Assembly (NCBI RefSeq): GCF_000149955.1
Contig: NC_030988.1
Span: 4,995,710-5,059,709 of the forward strand
From: Fusarium oxysporum f. sp. lycopersici 4287
Taxonomy: Eukaryota > Ascomycota > Sordariomycetes > Hypocreales > Nectriaceae
Length of the DNA: 64,000 bases
Direction: 5' to 3'
Shown one piece after another: positions 23,824 through 34,919 of this stretch (its first letter is position 1; the number at the start of each line of letters is the position of its first letter). A program made the position numbers and the translations under genes. The notes under the pieces are model-generated. The model searched no databases, was not told the DNA's origin, and saw only the letters and a list, made by a program, of their open reading frames with translations.

Positions 23824-24165
23824 TTGACCGACTCAAACTAGACATTAGATATGATATAAAACTCATTAATACTAGATTAAATCATACTATAAGACTTCCA
23901 GTCGCATCTTACTTATATTTCTTCAAGTAATTCTTGCTTGTTGTTGGTATATTTATCTTGCAAATTGTTAACCTTGTCGTCGACCCCGAGCATTGCAGCC
24001 AATCAAAATTTAGCGGTCAAAATATGGCCGTTTTGGGACGTATGGGGCCTGCATTCAGCCAATCATGAATTTCGCGGCCAAAATCCATCCGTTTTCGGAA
24101 ACGCGCAAATGCTAAATGAATTTAGAGACTAGCGCATCGCTTCAAAACGCTAGGCCAAAAGGGAT
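23811..24165 (+). repeat. 350-bp dispersed repeat, copy 1
   Basis: It aligns by eye over its full length to 38595-38955. Shared blocks include GACTCAAACTAGA, GCATTGCAGCCAATCA, AATTTAGCGGTCA, CCAATC.TGAA and GCCTAGCGCATC-type sequence near the end. Within it a sub-repeat CAGCCAATCA...AATTT[AC]GCGG[TC]CA occurs twice. An AT-hook ORF starts about 455 bp downstream in the same direction, so this may be the 5' end of a transposon. Confidence 0.85.
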
Positions 24166-24619
24166 AGACAATAACAAAATCGGCCATCTGCCTTTAGCAT
24201 ATTGAGAGAATTTAGGGTAGCATAGGAATACTAACGAAGGAGTAAGAAGACTCAGTATCAGGAGGCAAGAAACAGAAGGATATAAATCTAACCAGATTCG
24301 AATTCTCCAGTCCAGACACTTTTAAAGCATGTTTTAAAGGGAGAATACATAATAGTACTTGGGTAGTAAAAGATTAACTTATAATTAGTAAACTAGATTA
24401 CATGATACCTGACTACGGGAATTAAGGTTTGCAGCTGTGGCAACCAAGATAGCGAAAAACAGATAACCCCGCATTTACCATAAAAATAACAAAATACCGA
24501 TCTAGTTACTTCCATGTTTCAAAGTTCACCAGCATTCAGAACCCGTCATTTGTCATTGCATGGTTTCGACCGTCATATTCTTCTCAACATTTCATACTCT
24601 AATATATACTTGAGTTAAC

Positions 24620-25120
24620 ATGCCGAAATCAACAAAACGTGGACGGCCACGCATACATGCAACAGCTAAGGACAAAGCGGCAGTAGATAGTCAACGCAAA
24701 CGGAACAAGCGGCAGAAAGCGGCAGCTAGAGATAGGGGCTCACTATACAGCACTTTCCATAACTTGCACTATCCTATCCAGCAGTTCGATAACTCAGAAA
24801 GCAGTGCACTCACACGGCTACAAGAACAAGATATCAGTAACTTTCTACCTCCACCCAGTCCTCCACTCCAACCCATCACCGAGGGGGTATTCTTTGGCCA
24901 TGATGAGCCCATGAGATCGGCATCGATTATATCTCCAAGTGATGCCCCTGGAGCAGACAGTGTGGACGGGTCACTATCCCTACTCGCAGTAGATCCTACT
25001 GTACCAATTACCACTGGTATTAACATCCAATACCAGTTTTCGTGGCCCGTGCACGTTTTTCTTTTTATCTCTTGCTTCTGGGTTGCAATACAAAAACACT
25101 TGGCCCGTGCCCCCTGTTGA
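24620..25120 (+). pseudogene. AT-hook ORF, N-terminal fragment (transposon-like)
   Basis: The frame starts MPKSTKRGRPRIHATAKDKA, with an AT-hook core (KRGRPR), then basic RKRNKRQKAA and an acidic, proline-rich stretch (LPPPSPPLQP). Such starts are typical of long transposon-encoded proteins in ascomycetes, though I cannot name the family. After about residue 135 the sequence becomes hydrophobic and AT-rich and runs into the RIP-like tract, so the rest is lost. The position downstream of the 350-bp repeat supports a transposon origin. Confidence 0.5.
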
Positions 25121-25129
25121 CTTTACAAA

Positions 25130-26640
25130 ATTACTAGGATGTAGATGCTGGTTATCGGTAACTGCAAATAGGAAGCATCTTTTAGGTCATAAAGGGTGCG
25201 GCGGCAAACTTTATTATAATACCGGTAGTATATTATAATCTATAAGTAGAGAATTAGCTATTTCTTCTATAAAAGAAATCCTTATAAATTTAAGTTAAAA
25301 ATAAATTAAACTATTATCTGCTCTTTTAAATGAAATAGTTTCTATAATTCTAGGATAAAATCGCATTGCAATTAAATGCTATTTCTATAGCAATATAGCC
25401 TCGGCTTAGAGATATTATATATCTTTATAGTGCATAAGGTATTTAATTCTAGGTTATTTTAAAGGGCCTAAAGGACAAGAAGGGTTCTAGCCTTATCTAA
25501 AGGTTGTAATATATTAGGTGGTTAATAACTAATTAATTTGATGAAAAGTTAGATAAAAGAGGGAAAAGTGCATCTGTTGAACAGTAGGATGGCCGCACGG
25601 GGTATCATGTGACCTAATAGTCATCTGTCGGCAACCCTAGTCCCATTCAGGAAAGCATAATAAGCAGACCCCTCTCCAAGGAAGGCGGGGGATGGAGTTG
25701 GGACAATGCACATACAATTAAGGCATCAAGGCGCACGCGATCCGTTCAACACCATCGCATGCTTATCAGTATTGCATGCTTATCAACCACGTTATAATAA
25801 ATATTAACTATTAATATTGTCAGATATTGGGGTCCATTGTGTGTGTCTTTCTCTGTCCGATAGTTGGGTTGGAACCCTATTTCTATCTGTTCAGTAATGA
25901 CCTATCTAAGAGGTTGTTACAGTGCTGAGACAGCTCTCTGACCGGTAGTTCGGTCATCCGGTTAGCCGGTCTCATTTTCACCAGTATTCAACAAATATAT
26001 TAACTTAAATAGATATTATATTCGTTTAAAAAGAAAAGGACAGGCTAAAGGCTATTTTATATAATTAAAACTTAAATATAAAATATAAAAGATAAAAGAC
26101 AACGTGGTTCATAAGCGAATGCTCCACTGTACTGCATAACTAAAAATAGCCTACCCTATAGCACTTTTAAGCTATAAATAAAATAGCTAAAAATCTAATA
26201 AAAATATTTCTTATAATAGTATAGCTAGCTTTATTAAATTATATATTTTAAAGATTTGTAGCTATTTTATTTTGTATAGAAAAGACTAAATACGCAGTGT
26301 AAATATACTTTTTATATACTAACTCTATAGGACTCTTTTAAAAATGTAGAAAAATTACTATAGCTTATTTTAAAACTTATATATAACCTATTAAAACTAT
26401 AGCTATTTTAAACTTAATTTAAGCTTTTTATAAGCTTTTAAAAACCGGATTTTAAGGTGTATACGGTGGTGTAGCACTTGCTTGTCTGGAGCATTCGCTT
26501 ATCAACTACGTTAGCTTTATTTCCTTTATTTAAAGTAATTTATATTTATAAAATAACCTTATTTTAGCCAATATAAGGTCTCTTAACTCTTAATTCTTAT
26601 ATACATATTCGTGCAATTAGCTAGTTATTACAGGATATTA
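25130..26640. other. AT-rich island with RIP-like composition
   Basis: About 1.5 kb dominated by A/T with many TA steps (TATATA, TTATAA, TAAAATA) and no open frame of note. The edges return to normal composition within tens of bases. This pattern is what repeat-induced point mutation (C to T at CpA) leaves on duplicated DNA. The original element cannot be recognised. Confidence 0.75.
26101..26515. repeat. Inverted-repeat element of about 415 bp
   Basis: ACGTGGTTCATAAGCGAATG at the left is mirrored by CATTCGCTTATCAACTACGT at the right, a 27-bp imperfect inverted repeat with two mismatches. A third copy of the end (GCTTATCAACCACGTTATA) lies at about 25778. Fits a small non-autonomous DNA transposon within the RIP-like tract. 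Confidence 0.7.
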
Positions 26641-26642
26641 TC

Positions 26643-28705
26643 CTATACTACCCGAAATCTCTCTTCCCTTTCGACCAGTTCATCGCATAAGGCTTCTCCG
26701 TCCATGATCCCATGCAAATACGCTTCGCCAACGAGATTGTACACCTTCCCAGAACCTCCCCTATGGCAAAAGTCTGTTCGAAGAACAAAAAGCACCTCCA
26801 AACCACACAGTACAGAAATTTCATCACCTACATCAGCAAGAGGGGGCACCACTGCCATATAACCCTTGGCGGTGATGGCGAACTTTCGGCCACCAGCACA
26901 TGACAATATGTCTTTGGCAGATGAGGTAACGGCTTCGTAGAGCTCCCGCAGGTCCTTATTCCGCGAGAACACCTCCTCAAAACTTGGCTGTGACGGCGGC
27001 ATGTTGGGCAGAGTACGGTATGCTACGAGGGCTTCAATCTGCGGTGACGAGAGAAATGGTCCCCAGGTTTCAAGTATTGCACCGTACTCGTTAGGGATAG
27101 GCCTGTTGAATCTCAACAGGTGCATTGGAGTGGAAGCCCCATGGGAAAGAAGGTTTTGTTCCTGACCATGGTCTAATTGAACCTGCATTGCATCGCCGAC
27201 CATGGTTCTCCAGAACGCGTCGGTTTTAGATTGGTTAATACTTTCTGACAAATAGCGTTGTGGAAGTGGCTCGATCATCCGAAGTGCTTCCAATAATGTT
27301 GCACAAAAGCTGATGAATTTGCCGCCTAACCTGTCTTTTGGATCAGACCAAGTGGCAGGGAAGCACCTCGACGTGGTTGCTGAAATGGTATCAAATCTGA
27401 TTCCTCCAATCGAAATCTCTCCCGGAAGACTTAGTTCGATATGGCTCTCAGTATGGGCAGAAGCGTTGTAGTTGCGGAACTTCAACGGCGCCATCTCCGG
27501 TGTGCAAGTCCAGTCCGGCACCCATGACGGCAGGGCATTCAAGGTCCGGGGGTATCCTACACCAGCCACGTAAAGGACACTCTTCAACTCACCACGCCGA
27601 AGAAACCTGCGGCAAATTTCGGTATAAAACTCGACAGGATCCCTCTCATCCCCATAATTCGGTGCAAAATCAGGGCTACCAGCATCCCGCGTTAGGTTCA
27701 CTAAGCCGAAAACGAGATCACGCGGATCCGTGGCCCTGGTAGCCCATATCTCTGTCAGAAACTGGCACAGTGGAGGCTGCTGGAGTCCAACCTGATTCCT
27801 CAAAGACTCTGGTCTTTGAATAAGGTCAAAGAGTGTACTTGCCCCATCGCAGAGGCGCTTTCGAGGAGTTGGACCAACTGATATCTTCCTGCGGCAACTT
27901 CATATCTCGGGTCGCAGATTATGCTGATAGAACGGGCAAAGTCTCCCCAACTGTCCCAGCAATCACCCCACCGAATGTGACAGGAACGGCTGAAAACTAC
28001 TTCTTGGACAATCCAGACACGAGTGAAATAGTCATGTTAAATGACTTGAGCCAGGGCAGAATACCGAGCATCGCGAAAAGCCACCATCGCACGCCAGAGA
28101 GACATCCATGCCTCAAGAGGGGCTGACATCGTCCGTGATGGCAGCATAACTGCATTGATATGGGAATCCCGATCCGCCCTTTCCGGTAGTTTCCTAATTT
28201 CCAGCAGCAAAGAGAAAGCCAGCTCTGCTATGGAGGATTCCCCGAGGCATATGATTGTTCGGTTTGACCGGCTGTATATCTCACACATCATGGGAACCTG
28301 GATGTCCTTTTCGGCGTTATAATCCTGGTTGATGCTGATACGATCTATCCAAATGGTCCGTGTTTCGAAAAATGAGGCTCGTTCTTGGAGGATGTCATAT
28401 GCATTCTTGCCCACTTGCAGCCACTTTCCGTCAATCTGAATGTCGTATTTCTCCAACTGGTCCCCCCATGTGTACGATATGGCATCATATACAGGGTTGT
28501 CGTCCAGCCGTATGTGCCGAATGCTGCAACAGAGCTCCCAGGTCTTTGGGTCCCTGCTTACATCCAGTAGCCTGATCGATCGTGCGTCTAGAGTACGATA
28601 CTGGTATTTGTGCTCATCTGGAAGCTTCAGGAGATCATTCCGCGGACCAAAAGAGCGACGTTGCACGATAGCCTCACAACAGTCTTCATATAGGGCGAAG
28701 CACAC
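26643..28705 (-). pseudogene. HET-domain gene with a stop and a frameshift
   Basis: HET-domain proteins trigger heterokaryon-incompatibility cell death. The minus-strand frame shows the domain in order: YDAISYTWGDQ, then IDGKWLQVGKNAYDIL, IWIDRISINQDY, IYSRSNRTIICLGE, and after a TAA (28037-28039) YFTRVWIVQEVVFSRS. The TAA stands where a CAA would restore the frame, a C-to-T change at CpA. A second lesion, one base, lies at about 27835-27845; beyond it LFDLIQRPESLRNQVGLQQP and the C-terminal region ATDPRDLVFGLVNLTRD continue to a stop at 26643. No ATG is in frame at the 5' end, so a start exon beyond 28705 is likely. The gene borders the RIP-like tract. Called as a pseudogene. Confidence 0.85.
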
Positions 28706-30521
28706 AATGGACCAGGTAGAACCTCAAGCAGAACACACAATCCTTACCTGCCGGGAACTTTAAGGAAGGACTTACTATCCATACTATATCGCACCGATAA
28801 CAGAATTAATCGCCCCTAAGCTATGCCACTTATAAACTGGAAATAATTGGAAGAGATTGATAAGAATTGTATTTGAGTCAAATGAAAAGCCATACGTGGC
28901 AAATTGGTTAGTACACACCGCTTATTTCATGAGATTTTACAAAATTTTACTTTACATATTGTGCGATATGTGACAAAGGCAAGATATTTCATTGTCTAAG
29001 ACGCCATTAAGCTTTTGCCCTCGCCTACTACCTGTAGCGTACAACCCGGCACGAAAAAAAAGAAAAGGGTTCACAACGTAATATCGTATTACCATCACCG
29101 TATTTTTTGTTTTCGTCTGGCTTCCTATATTGTTTTTCACGGGAACAGATGGTTTCACGACAGAAGACTGTACTACCACCAACGTATTTTCATTCTCTTG
29201 CACAAATTATCCTGTATTCTACAGCAGAACAACAAAATGATAAATACCAGGTTTGAGACAGGGCAAACGATGAAGAGTACTAGAGTATGAAGAAAAAACA
29301 AAAGAATAATCCTACCCCTTAGCATTGATTACTCTACGCTGATTATCGAGAGTTAGTCGTGTAGCTGGAGTCCCTAAGCAAGCCTCGAACCTCAAGTCAG
29401 ATAATAGGCCTTCCTCAACCATTACGCAATTGTTCTAACGTTATTAGAAGCAAACTCAGTCCGACCAGCACATCACCGCTTTGAACCAATCCAGGATGCG
29501 CTCAAGCTTGGACGTTATTGATAGACGGGCTATCAATCATCTGTGGGACTTAGTAGTCGAGAAGCTACTCGAGTTCGCAAATGGGCGTCGCGGACTGTCA
29601 GAACTCGAGGAGAAAGATGTCCAGTATTGGAAAGAGTGGTTACGCAAATACCGGTCATTAGAGGGCCCAATTACCATGCCAAGGGGTATGCTTGGAAGCA
29701 TATCAACGACGCAGCAAAAGTCGACAATGGCCTCGCACTGCTGGTAATAATAGTCAGCAAAGCGACGCATCTCATGAAACTCTGCCCGGGATATTGTTGT
29801 TCCTTGGAATTTCAACATTGGTGGTATGTATTGGTAGCGAACGGCAGTTTCCAACAACTGGTTGCCTTGCAAACAATCTTTCAGGAACGTGGACTTGACG
29901 AAAATCTAGATCTAAGCAGTTAGTAAGGATGATATATGGGGAAATACGATGCAGATAGTTGGCTGAGAAAAAAAAATAGGACATATATAATACCCTAAAG
30001 ATGCAAAGAACTAAATATAAAGTTTCTATCCCTCCTGCCCTGTTTTTCGCTCTGGGAATTCTGCTTACCAGGGATTATCCCTCGCGTCGTTTGGCAACCG
30101 ACGAATTATTTTTGGTGGGAAATGAAAAGGCGCTAGCATGACATAGGATAGCCGATGAACTCTAGTTTCTCCGTAATATACTACAGTAATGGGATTAAGA
30201 TAAAAACTTGTACATTCTAGCCCCCGGTTTTAGTTGAAGGACGCAGCTGCACTAACAAGTAGAGTTAATTCCTGAAGCTTATTTAGAAAACAGCAGCATT
30301 TATGAATAGTGTAGTAGGAGACTCGGGCAGGATTAGGAGCAACAGCAAAGGGGCATGTCTCGTGGCGGCAGATAATGGCCATAAGTATAACAAACTACTC
30401 TTTGGAAATGCCCAATTCAGCCCGGTGAAACATCCCAAAAGGACAGAACAGGGTAAGTTTGAATTAATTATTATATATACAAGCAAAGTCTCCACTTCTA
30501 AGGTAATACCAATATCAAAGA
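28706..30521. other. Intergenic, no supported gene
   Basis: Open frames at 29481-29900 exist on both strands but none shows a domain or splice pattern I trust. A lysine-coding A-rich patch lies at 29050. The missing first exon of the HET gene may be within the first 200 bases. Confidence 0.5.
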
Positions 30522-31143
30522 ATGAAAAATCTTCCTATAGAAATTTGGAACCACGTTGCAAGCTGGCTACTTCCGCTTGATAAGCGAAGGCTTGCCTTAA
30601 CCCGCAAGGATCCTCTTGAAAAGCTTACTAGATCTCAGCTTGAGATTGTTCGAATTTGGAAAATGATTTTCCCACGCAGCTGCTGGCCTGATAAGGCGAT
30701 AGAACGAGGCCTCAAGGTGGCGCTAATTGGCCCTGTTACTAATATAACTAAGCCTTCGCAAAACGGAACCAAACCATACTAGTTCCTAGCCACGACGCCA
30801 GGATCTTACAGCCATTGGCAGTCGGATCAACTCGAGAAAGCTACATCAAACGATAGGAGGAAAAGAACTTCCGTTTAACGTTGAACGAGGCTTGGAGAGG
30901 GAGTTTGATAACTTCATCCTGAACCTTGGAGGAGCGTTTCATTTTCATCGAGATGTAAAATGCCCTAAGGAGTTATATGAGTCTTGGAAGTCCTGTAATT
31001 CACAGGAAATACTGTATTACCATACCCCCGCAGTCCGGTCGACAAAGGTTTCAAAACATGATGCCCCATTTGGGTACGGCGTGGATTTTTATGTCTCTCT
31101 AGAGGATGAGGATTTCATAATGTTCAGATGCGACAATACATAA
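30522..31143 (+). pseudogene. Degraded F-box-like gene
   Basis: The start MKNLPIEIWNHVASWLLPLD is F-box-like. The frame stops at 30782, and the remaining coding-like sequence (ERGLEREFDNFILNLGGAFH to the stop at 31143) lies in another frame with a further break between. No intron joins the parts. Likely the relic of an F-box protein of about 200 or more residues. Confidence 0.5.
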
Positions 31144-31375
31144 ATGCCAGACACTGCTTGAGGTATATATCTCAGCACTATTAACTTCCACCAGCACATT
31201 GTTAAGGTTTTTACCTCCGCATCTCGTTACCTGATAGGGGAGAACAACATTTGAAAAGAAGAAACTAATAGGATCTGTTCGGGTTACAAGCGAACTTCCG
31301 CTTGATAGCCATATAACGTGTTTGATAAGCAAATGCGCCAGACAAGTGAGTGCACCAATCTTATTTCTACCTTAA

Positions 31376-31460
31376 CCTAGTCCTACAGTCCAAAATCAAT
31401 TGTTGTACAATTGATCTATTTTACCCCGAACTACAGGGGGTATACTTGTGTCAAAGCCAA
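31376..31460 (+). repeat. Dispersed repeat, copy B, preceded by TTAA
   Basis: TTAA is followed directly by CCTAGTCCTACAGTCC, then AAAATCAATTGTTGTACAAT (a palindrome), then ACCCCG and CTACAGGGGGTATACTTG. Of the four copies this is the only one with TTAA directly outside, the target sequence of piggyBac-type elements. Related AGGGGGTA.A.TTGAATT sequence recurs at 31735-31790. Confidence 0.7.
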
Positions 31461-31922
31461 AGGTGCCAATTGATGTACGTGAACAAAGTTACTTGAGGAA
31501 GGACAAAGCCCCCTCTCCACACCACTTTTGAAGGGGTGCGACTACTACCTTGATGATCTCCGAGACCGCATTATGCATACAAATAAGTGATACTTCACCC
31601 CTAGAGTTGCCGATAGATAACTCTTGAGGCCCCTGTCTGAGGTCTTTGTACCTTCCTGTTGTCCGTAGGTTGAAGGACTTGCCCTCTGACAACTTGAATT
31701 TCCCAAAGTCACTGACCAGGGGTTTGAGTTGGATTTTGCAGGGGGTACAGTTGAATTATACAAGAGTAGGCTTGAATTTCCCAATTTTCTAATTGGTGCT
31801 TGGTTACACGTGAAGCATGCCATAACGCAACGCGTAAGGTTTTAGCTCAGGTTCAGCAACACCGCCTACCAATGTGAACTGCGGCCAAGAGTTCAAGCTA
31901 TCTGAGACAGATTCCTTAAGTC

Positions 31923-32431
31923 ATGACGCTTGACACCGTGCCAGAGCCAGACTCTTCTAATCCTATACATCCATTCATCCTTCTCCCTTTATATGAACTT
32001 CTCGTCTGTCAGATATGCCAGTATGCAGATGCCAAGAAGCACAGGGCGGTGATGATTTGGCATATGCCTAGCCCTCGAGCTTCTATTCTTCGAGGATGGG
32101 AGACGAGTACGAAGACCCATTCCGCATTCCTATCTCATCAACGTCCGTCCGTTTCGCGTACAAATCGTGCAGACCCACAATCGTGCTTCCATTACGCCGC
32201 AACGCCGTTATGCTCATGGATGCCATCCCATCTCTTCCTCAACTGAGCCGGAGAACTATTCAGCGACCTCGGCGGACCCAAGCGCTTTTGATCACCGGGA
32301 GTGAGCAATATGATATACGAAGTCATTTTGAAGCAAAAGAAAGAGCCATCGAGAAGGTCACAGGACTCGATTCACTGCTAAAACAGTTCCTTACACAGAT
32401 TGAGCCTCCTCAAAGAGAAGTTAGAAACTAG
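31923..32431 (+). pseudogene. Possible fragment of a fungal C2H2-type protein
   Basis: The first frame contains PLYELLVCQICQYA, the pattern that opens a family of fungal proteins with an atypical zinc finger (the OrsD-like group). The expected continuation is missing and a second, overlapping frame carries on to 32431 without a recognisable domain. Weak; possibly two unrelated scraps. Confidence 0.3.
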
Positions 32432-32603
32432 AAAACTTTGATAGTCGAAGAAAAAACCAGTTTGTAAGGGTATTAACATGCTGTAGCTCTGTCATATGTT
32501 CATAGTACTACAACTAGTAAAATAATAAGGACTCAGTGGCCGAGCTACGCGAGTATGTATTTAGTATTATATGTTGCCATCTTGATTCACGCCCTGCAAT
32601 CCA

Positions 32604-34418
32604 TTATGAAAGACCTGCCCGCTTGTAACCCCTAATCCAATATTCTGATTGAAGAAAAACCCCAACATTGATAGACTGCCATGGCTTGATTGGTTCCACT
32701 ACAGCAAGGTCAAAGCGGCGGATTAGCTATAGTAGCGAAGGACGTGTTAGCAGACTAGTTTTCAAAGGACGGAGTTATCAGACGTGTTGATCTCACCTCA
32801 ACAAAAACCTTGTTCAGCTCCATCAACGCAATATTCTTTCCAAGACATTGCCACCGTCCATATCCAAACACAAGTTCAAGAGTTCCTTCCATAAGACGAA
32901 GTTGATCTTGGGAGCAGTCCAGCCAGCGTTCAGGACGGAACTCATTCGAATCCTCGCCCCAAATATCAGGTCGGCGGAATATACCCCAAGCACAATAGCC
33001 GACCTTGGTCCCTTCAGGCAAATGATGACCTTTAAAGGTATCTCCACCTTTAGGGACTTCCTTAGACATCAAACCAACAACGGGTGGATGGATTCGAAGG
33101 CCTTCTTTGATAACAGCCTGGAGGTATGGCATCGCACGTGCTTCGCTGTCAGTGATGATGGGAAGACTAGGTTTTGCTTGGTCGATTTCTGCTCGCATTG
33201 CTTGGACAACACGAGGGGTAGAGATAACATATAGCAAGGTTGCTCGGATAGCAGTAGCAGTAGTGTCAGCTCCGGCAAGACTTGTCAAGCGTCAGCCATC
33301 CAAGGAAGTTAGAGGTAGGCCTTTGAAATGACTTACATCTGCATGAGAATTTCTGATTCAACTTCATGTTGGAGCAGGCCTCGTGCAATAAAAGAGCCAA
33401 TCATATCTCTCTGAACCTTGGGGTTAGGACCAAAGCGATCCGCCGAGACCCTCTTCGCAATTGCCATGACCTTACCAACGCCAACTTTATCTTTCTCCGA
33501 TGGCAGCATACTTTTAAAGACCGGAAGTTGTAAAAGTTTGATCATCCAAGGCATCACGGTGGTCACTATAATGGTAGGCATGCTCTCCTCCATCGCAGTG
33601 ATATACCCATTGACATCTGAGTCAGTCTCCAAGTCACCAAATTGCTCACCAAAGGCTAAAGCGGAGATAACATCCAGGGTAAAATACTGAGCCTTATAGC
33701 CAAAGTCGAAAGGTCTTCCTTTGGCTATGTATTTGGTATCTAGTAACTCGAGCAAACGTTCGACGTTCTCATCAACAGTCATCTCGATGTTATCAACCTC
33801 TTTGCCAGAGTAAGCTGCTGCCATTTTTGAACGAGTACTGGCGTGTAACTCATCGTTACGCTGGGACAGGACGTTGTCTTTGGTAAGGTCAAGGCGCATG
33901 GCATCATACCAACTTGAGCGTTGAAAGCGGGTGCGGACATTGAGCATGTGCTTCATTAGATCTGGGTCGGAAGTGATGAGGTCGTTTGGTCCCACGCGAG
34001 CAATATCGCCTATACATTGGTGTTAGTTGAAGGAACCGTAACATATTTAGATCCACTCCGACTGAGCCACTATGAATATTGAATATCCTGAGATGACATG
34101 GGGACTCGGCAAATGCTGTATCAATGGCCAACAACCTAGCCGAAGCCCAGAGTGTTGGTAAACTTAGCAAATAAAAAGCATCCTTCTGAACTGACCATAT
34201 TTTTTACAAGCTTCCCAAAGGTCAAGATGAGTACGACCACCTCCAACCTTCGAAATCAGCCACAATTGAGTGAAGCCAGCAATTGCGGGACCTCTAAAAT
34301 GGCGCAAGCGAGCCCATTGACGAATCGTTGAGACAACATAGCAGATCAATATGATAATTCCGGCAACAGCAGCAAGTTGGAGAAGTCCAATTTGAGGAAG
34401 CTGCTGAAGAAATGACAT
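32604..34418 (-). CDS. Cytochrome P450 monooxygenase, membrane-anchored
   Basis: Exons on the minus strand are 34418-34196, 34009-33337, 33280-32797 and 32726-32604; introns are 186, 56 and 70 nt, all GT-AG. The protein has 500 residues, normal for a P450. A hydrophobic anchor (about residues 12-32, LLQLAAVAGIIILICYVVST) places it in the ER membrane. The I-helix is AGADTT (301-306), ExxR is E358-R361 (EGLRIHP), PERW is at 415-418, and the heme loop FGYGRWQCLGK puts the ligand at Cys444. The last exon supplies LIRRFDLAVVEPIKPWQS, which a single-frame reading would replace by a false tail. ITSDPDLMKHMLNVRTRF and neighbouring blocks recall the pisatin demethylase-like group, but the substrate cannot be told. 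It is transcribed away from a methyltransferase gene. Confidence 0.93.
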
Positions 34419-34919
34419 GACTTAGTCGTAGTTAAATATACCAAGTGGTATGTTTATGTGCCGATGAATAAAAATGTCTCTGTATGCCTCGTGAACTCTT
34501 CACTTTCCATCGTTACCCCGCTTCTCCTCGCTTGACTTTCCAAATCTGAGAGTGATGGTTACCATGCACTTACGTGTCAATTCGGAGTTGGTTCCCTTCT
34601 GGAAATGCCTGCATGCTTCACAAACCTGTCCGTGATATGATACAGACGATCTTTGCCATTTGGGGGGTTGGTGAAGATGGCACAGCTATTTATGTCCAAT
34701 AGGAAGTCTTCCGTCACGTATGGTCCACTCCGGCTCCCCGCAGCAGAAGCAAGGGTCTAAACTTAAAATCTCGGAAAGTTTGCCAAATGGCGGCAGAGAA
34801 ATAAGTCAGCAGTTGCATGAACTTTAGACAGAACGCCAGCGGTCAGAAACCTTCACTCATCTACTCCCCCGCACGAGAAACCTATTAGCCAGTTGTTACA
34901 TTGTGGCAACGCAAGAAAC
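34419..34919. promoter_or_regulatory. Shared divergent promoter, P450 and methyltransferase
   Basis: 501 bp separate the two start codons, so both promoters must lie here. Bidirectional intergenic regions of this size are common in fungal metabolite clusters. No specific factor site was assigned. Confidence 0.6.

Noticed and set aside
29481..29900. Open frames on both strands
   Set aside because: Neither shows a domain or reliable introns; could not decide on a strand.
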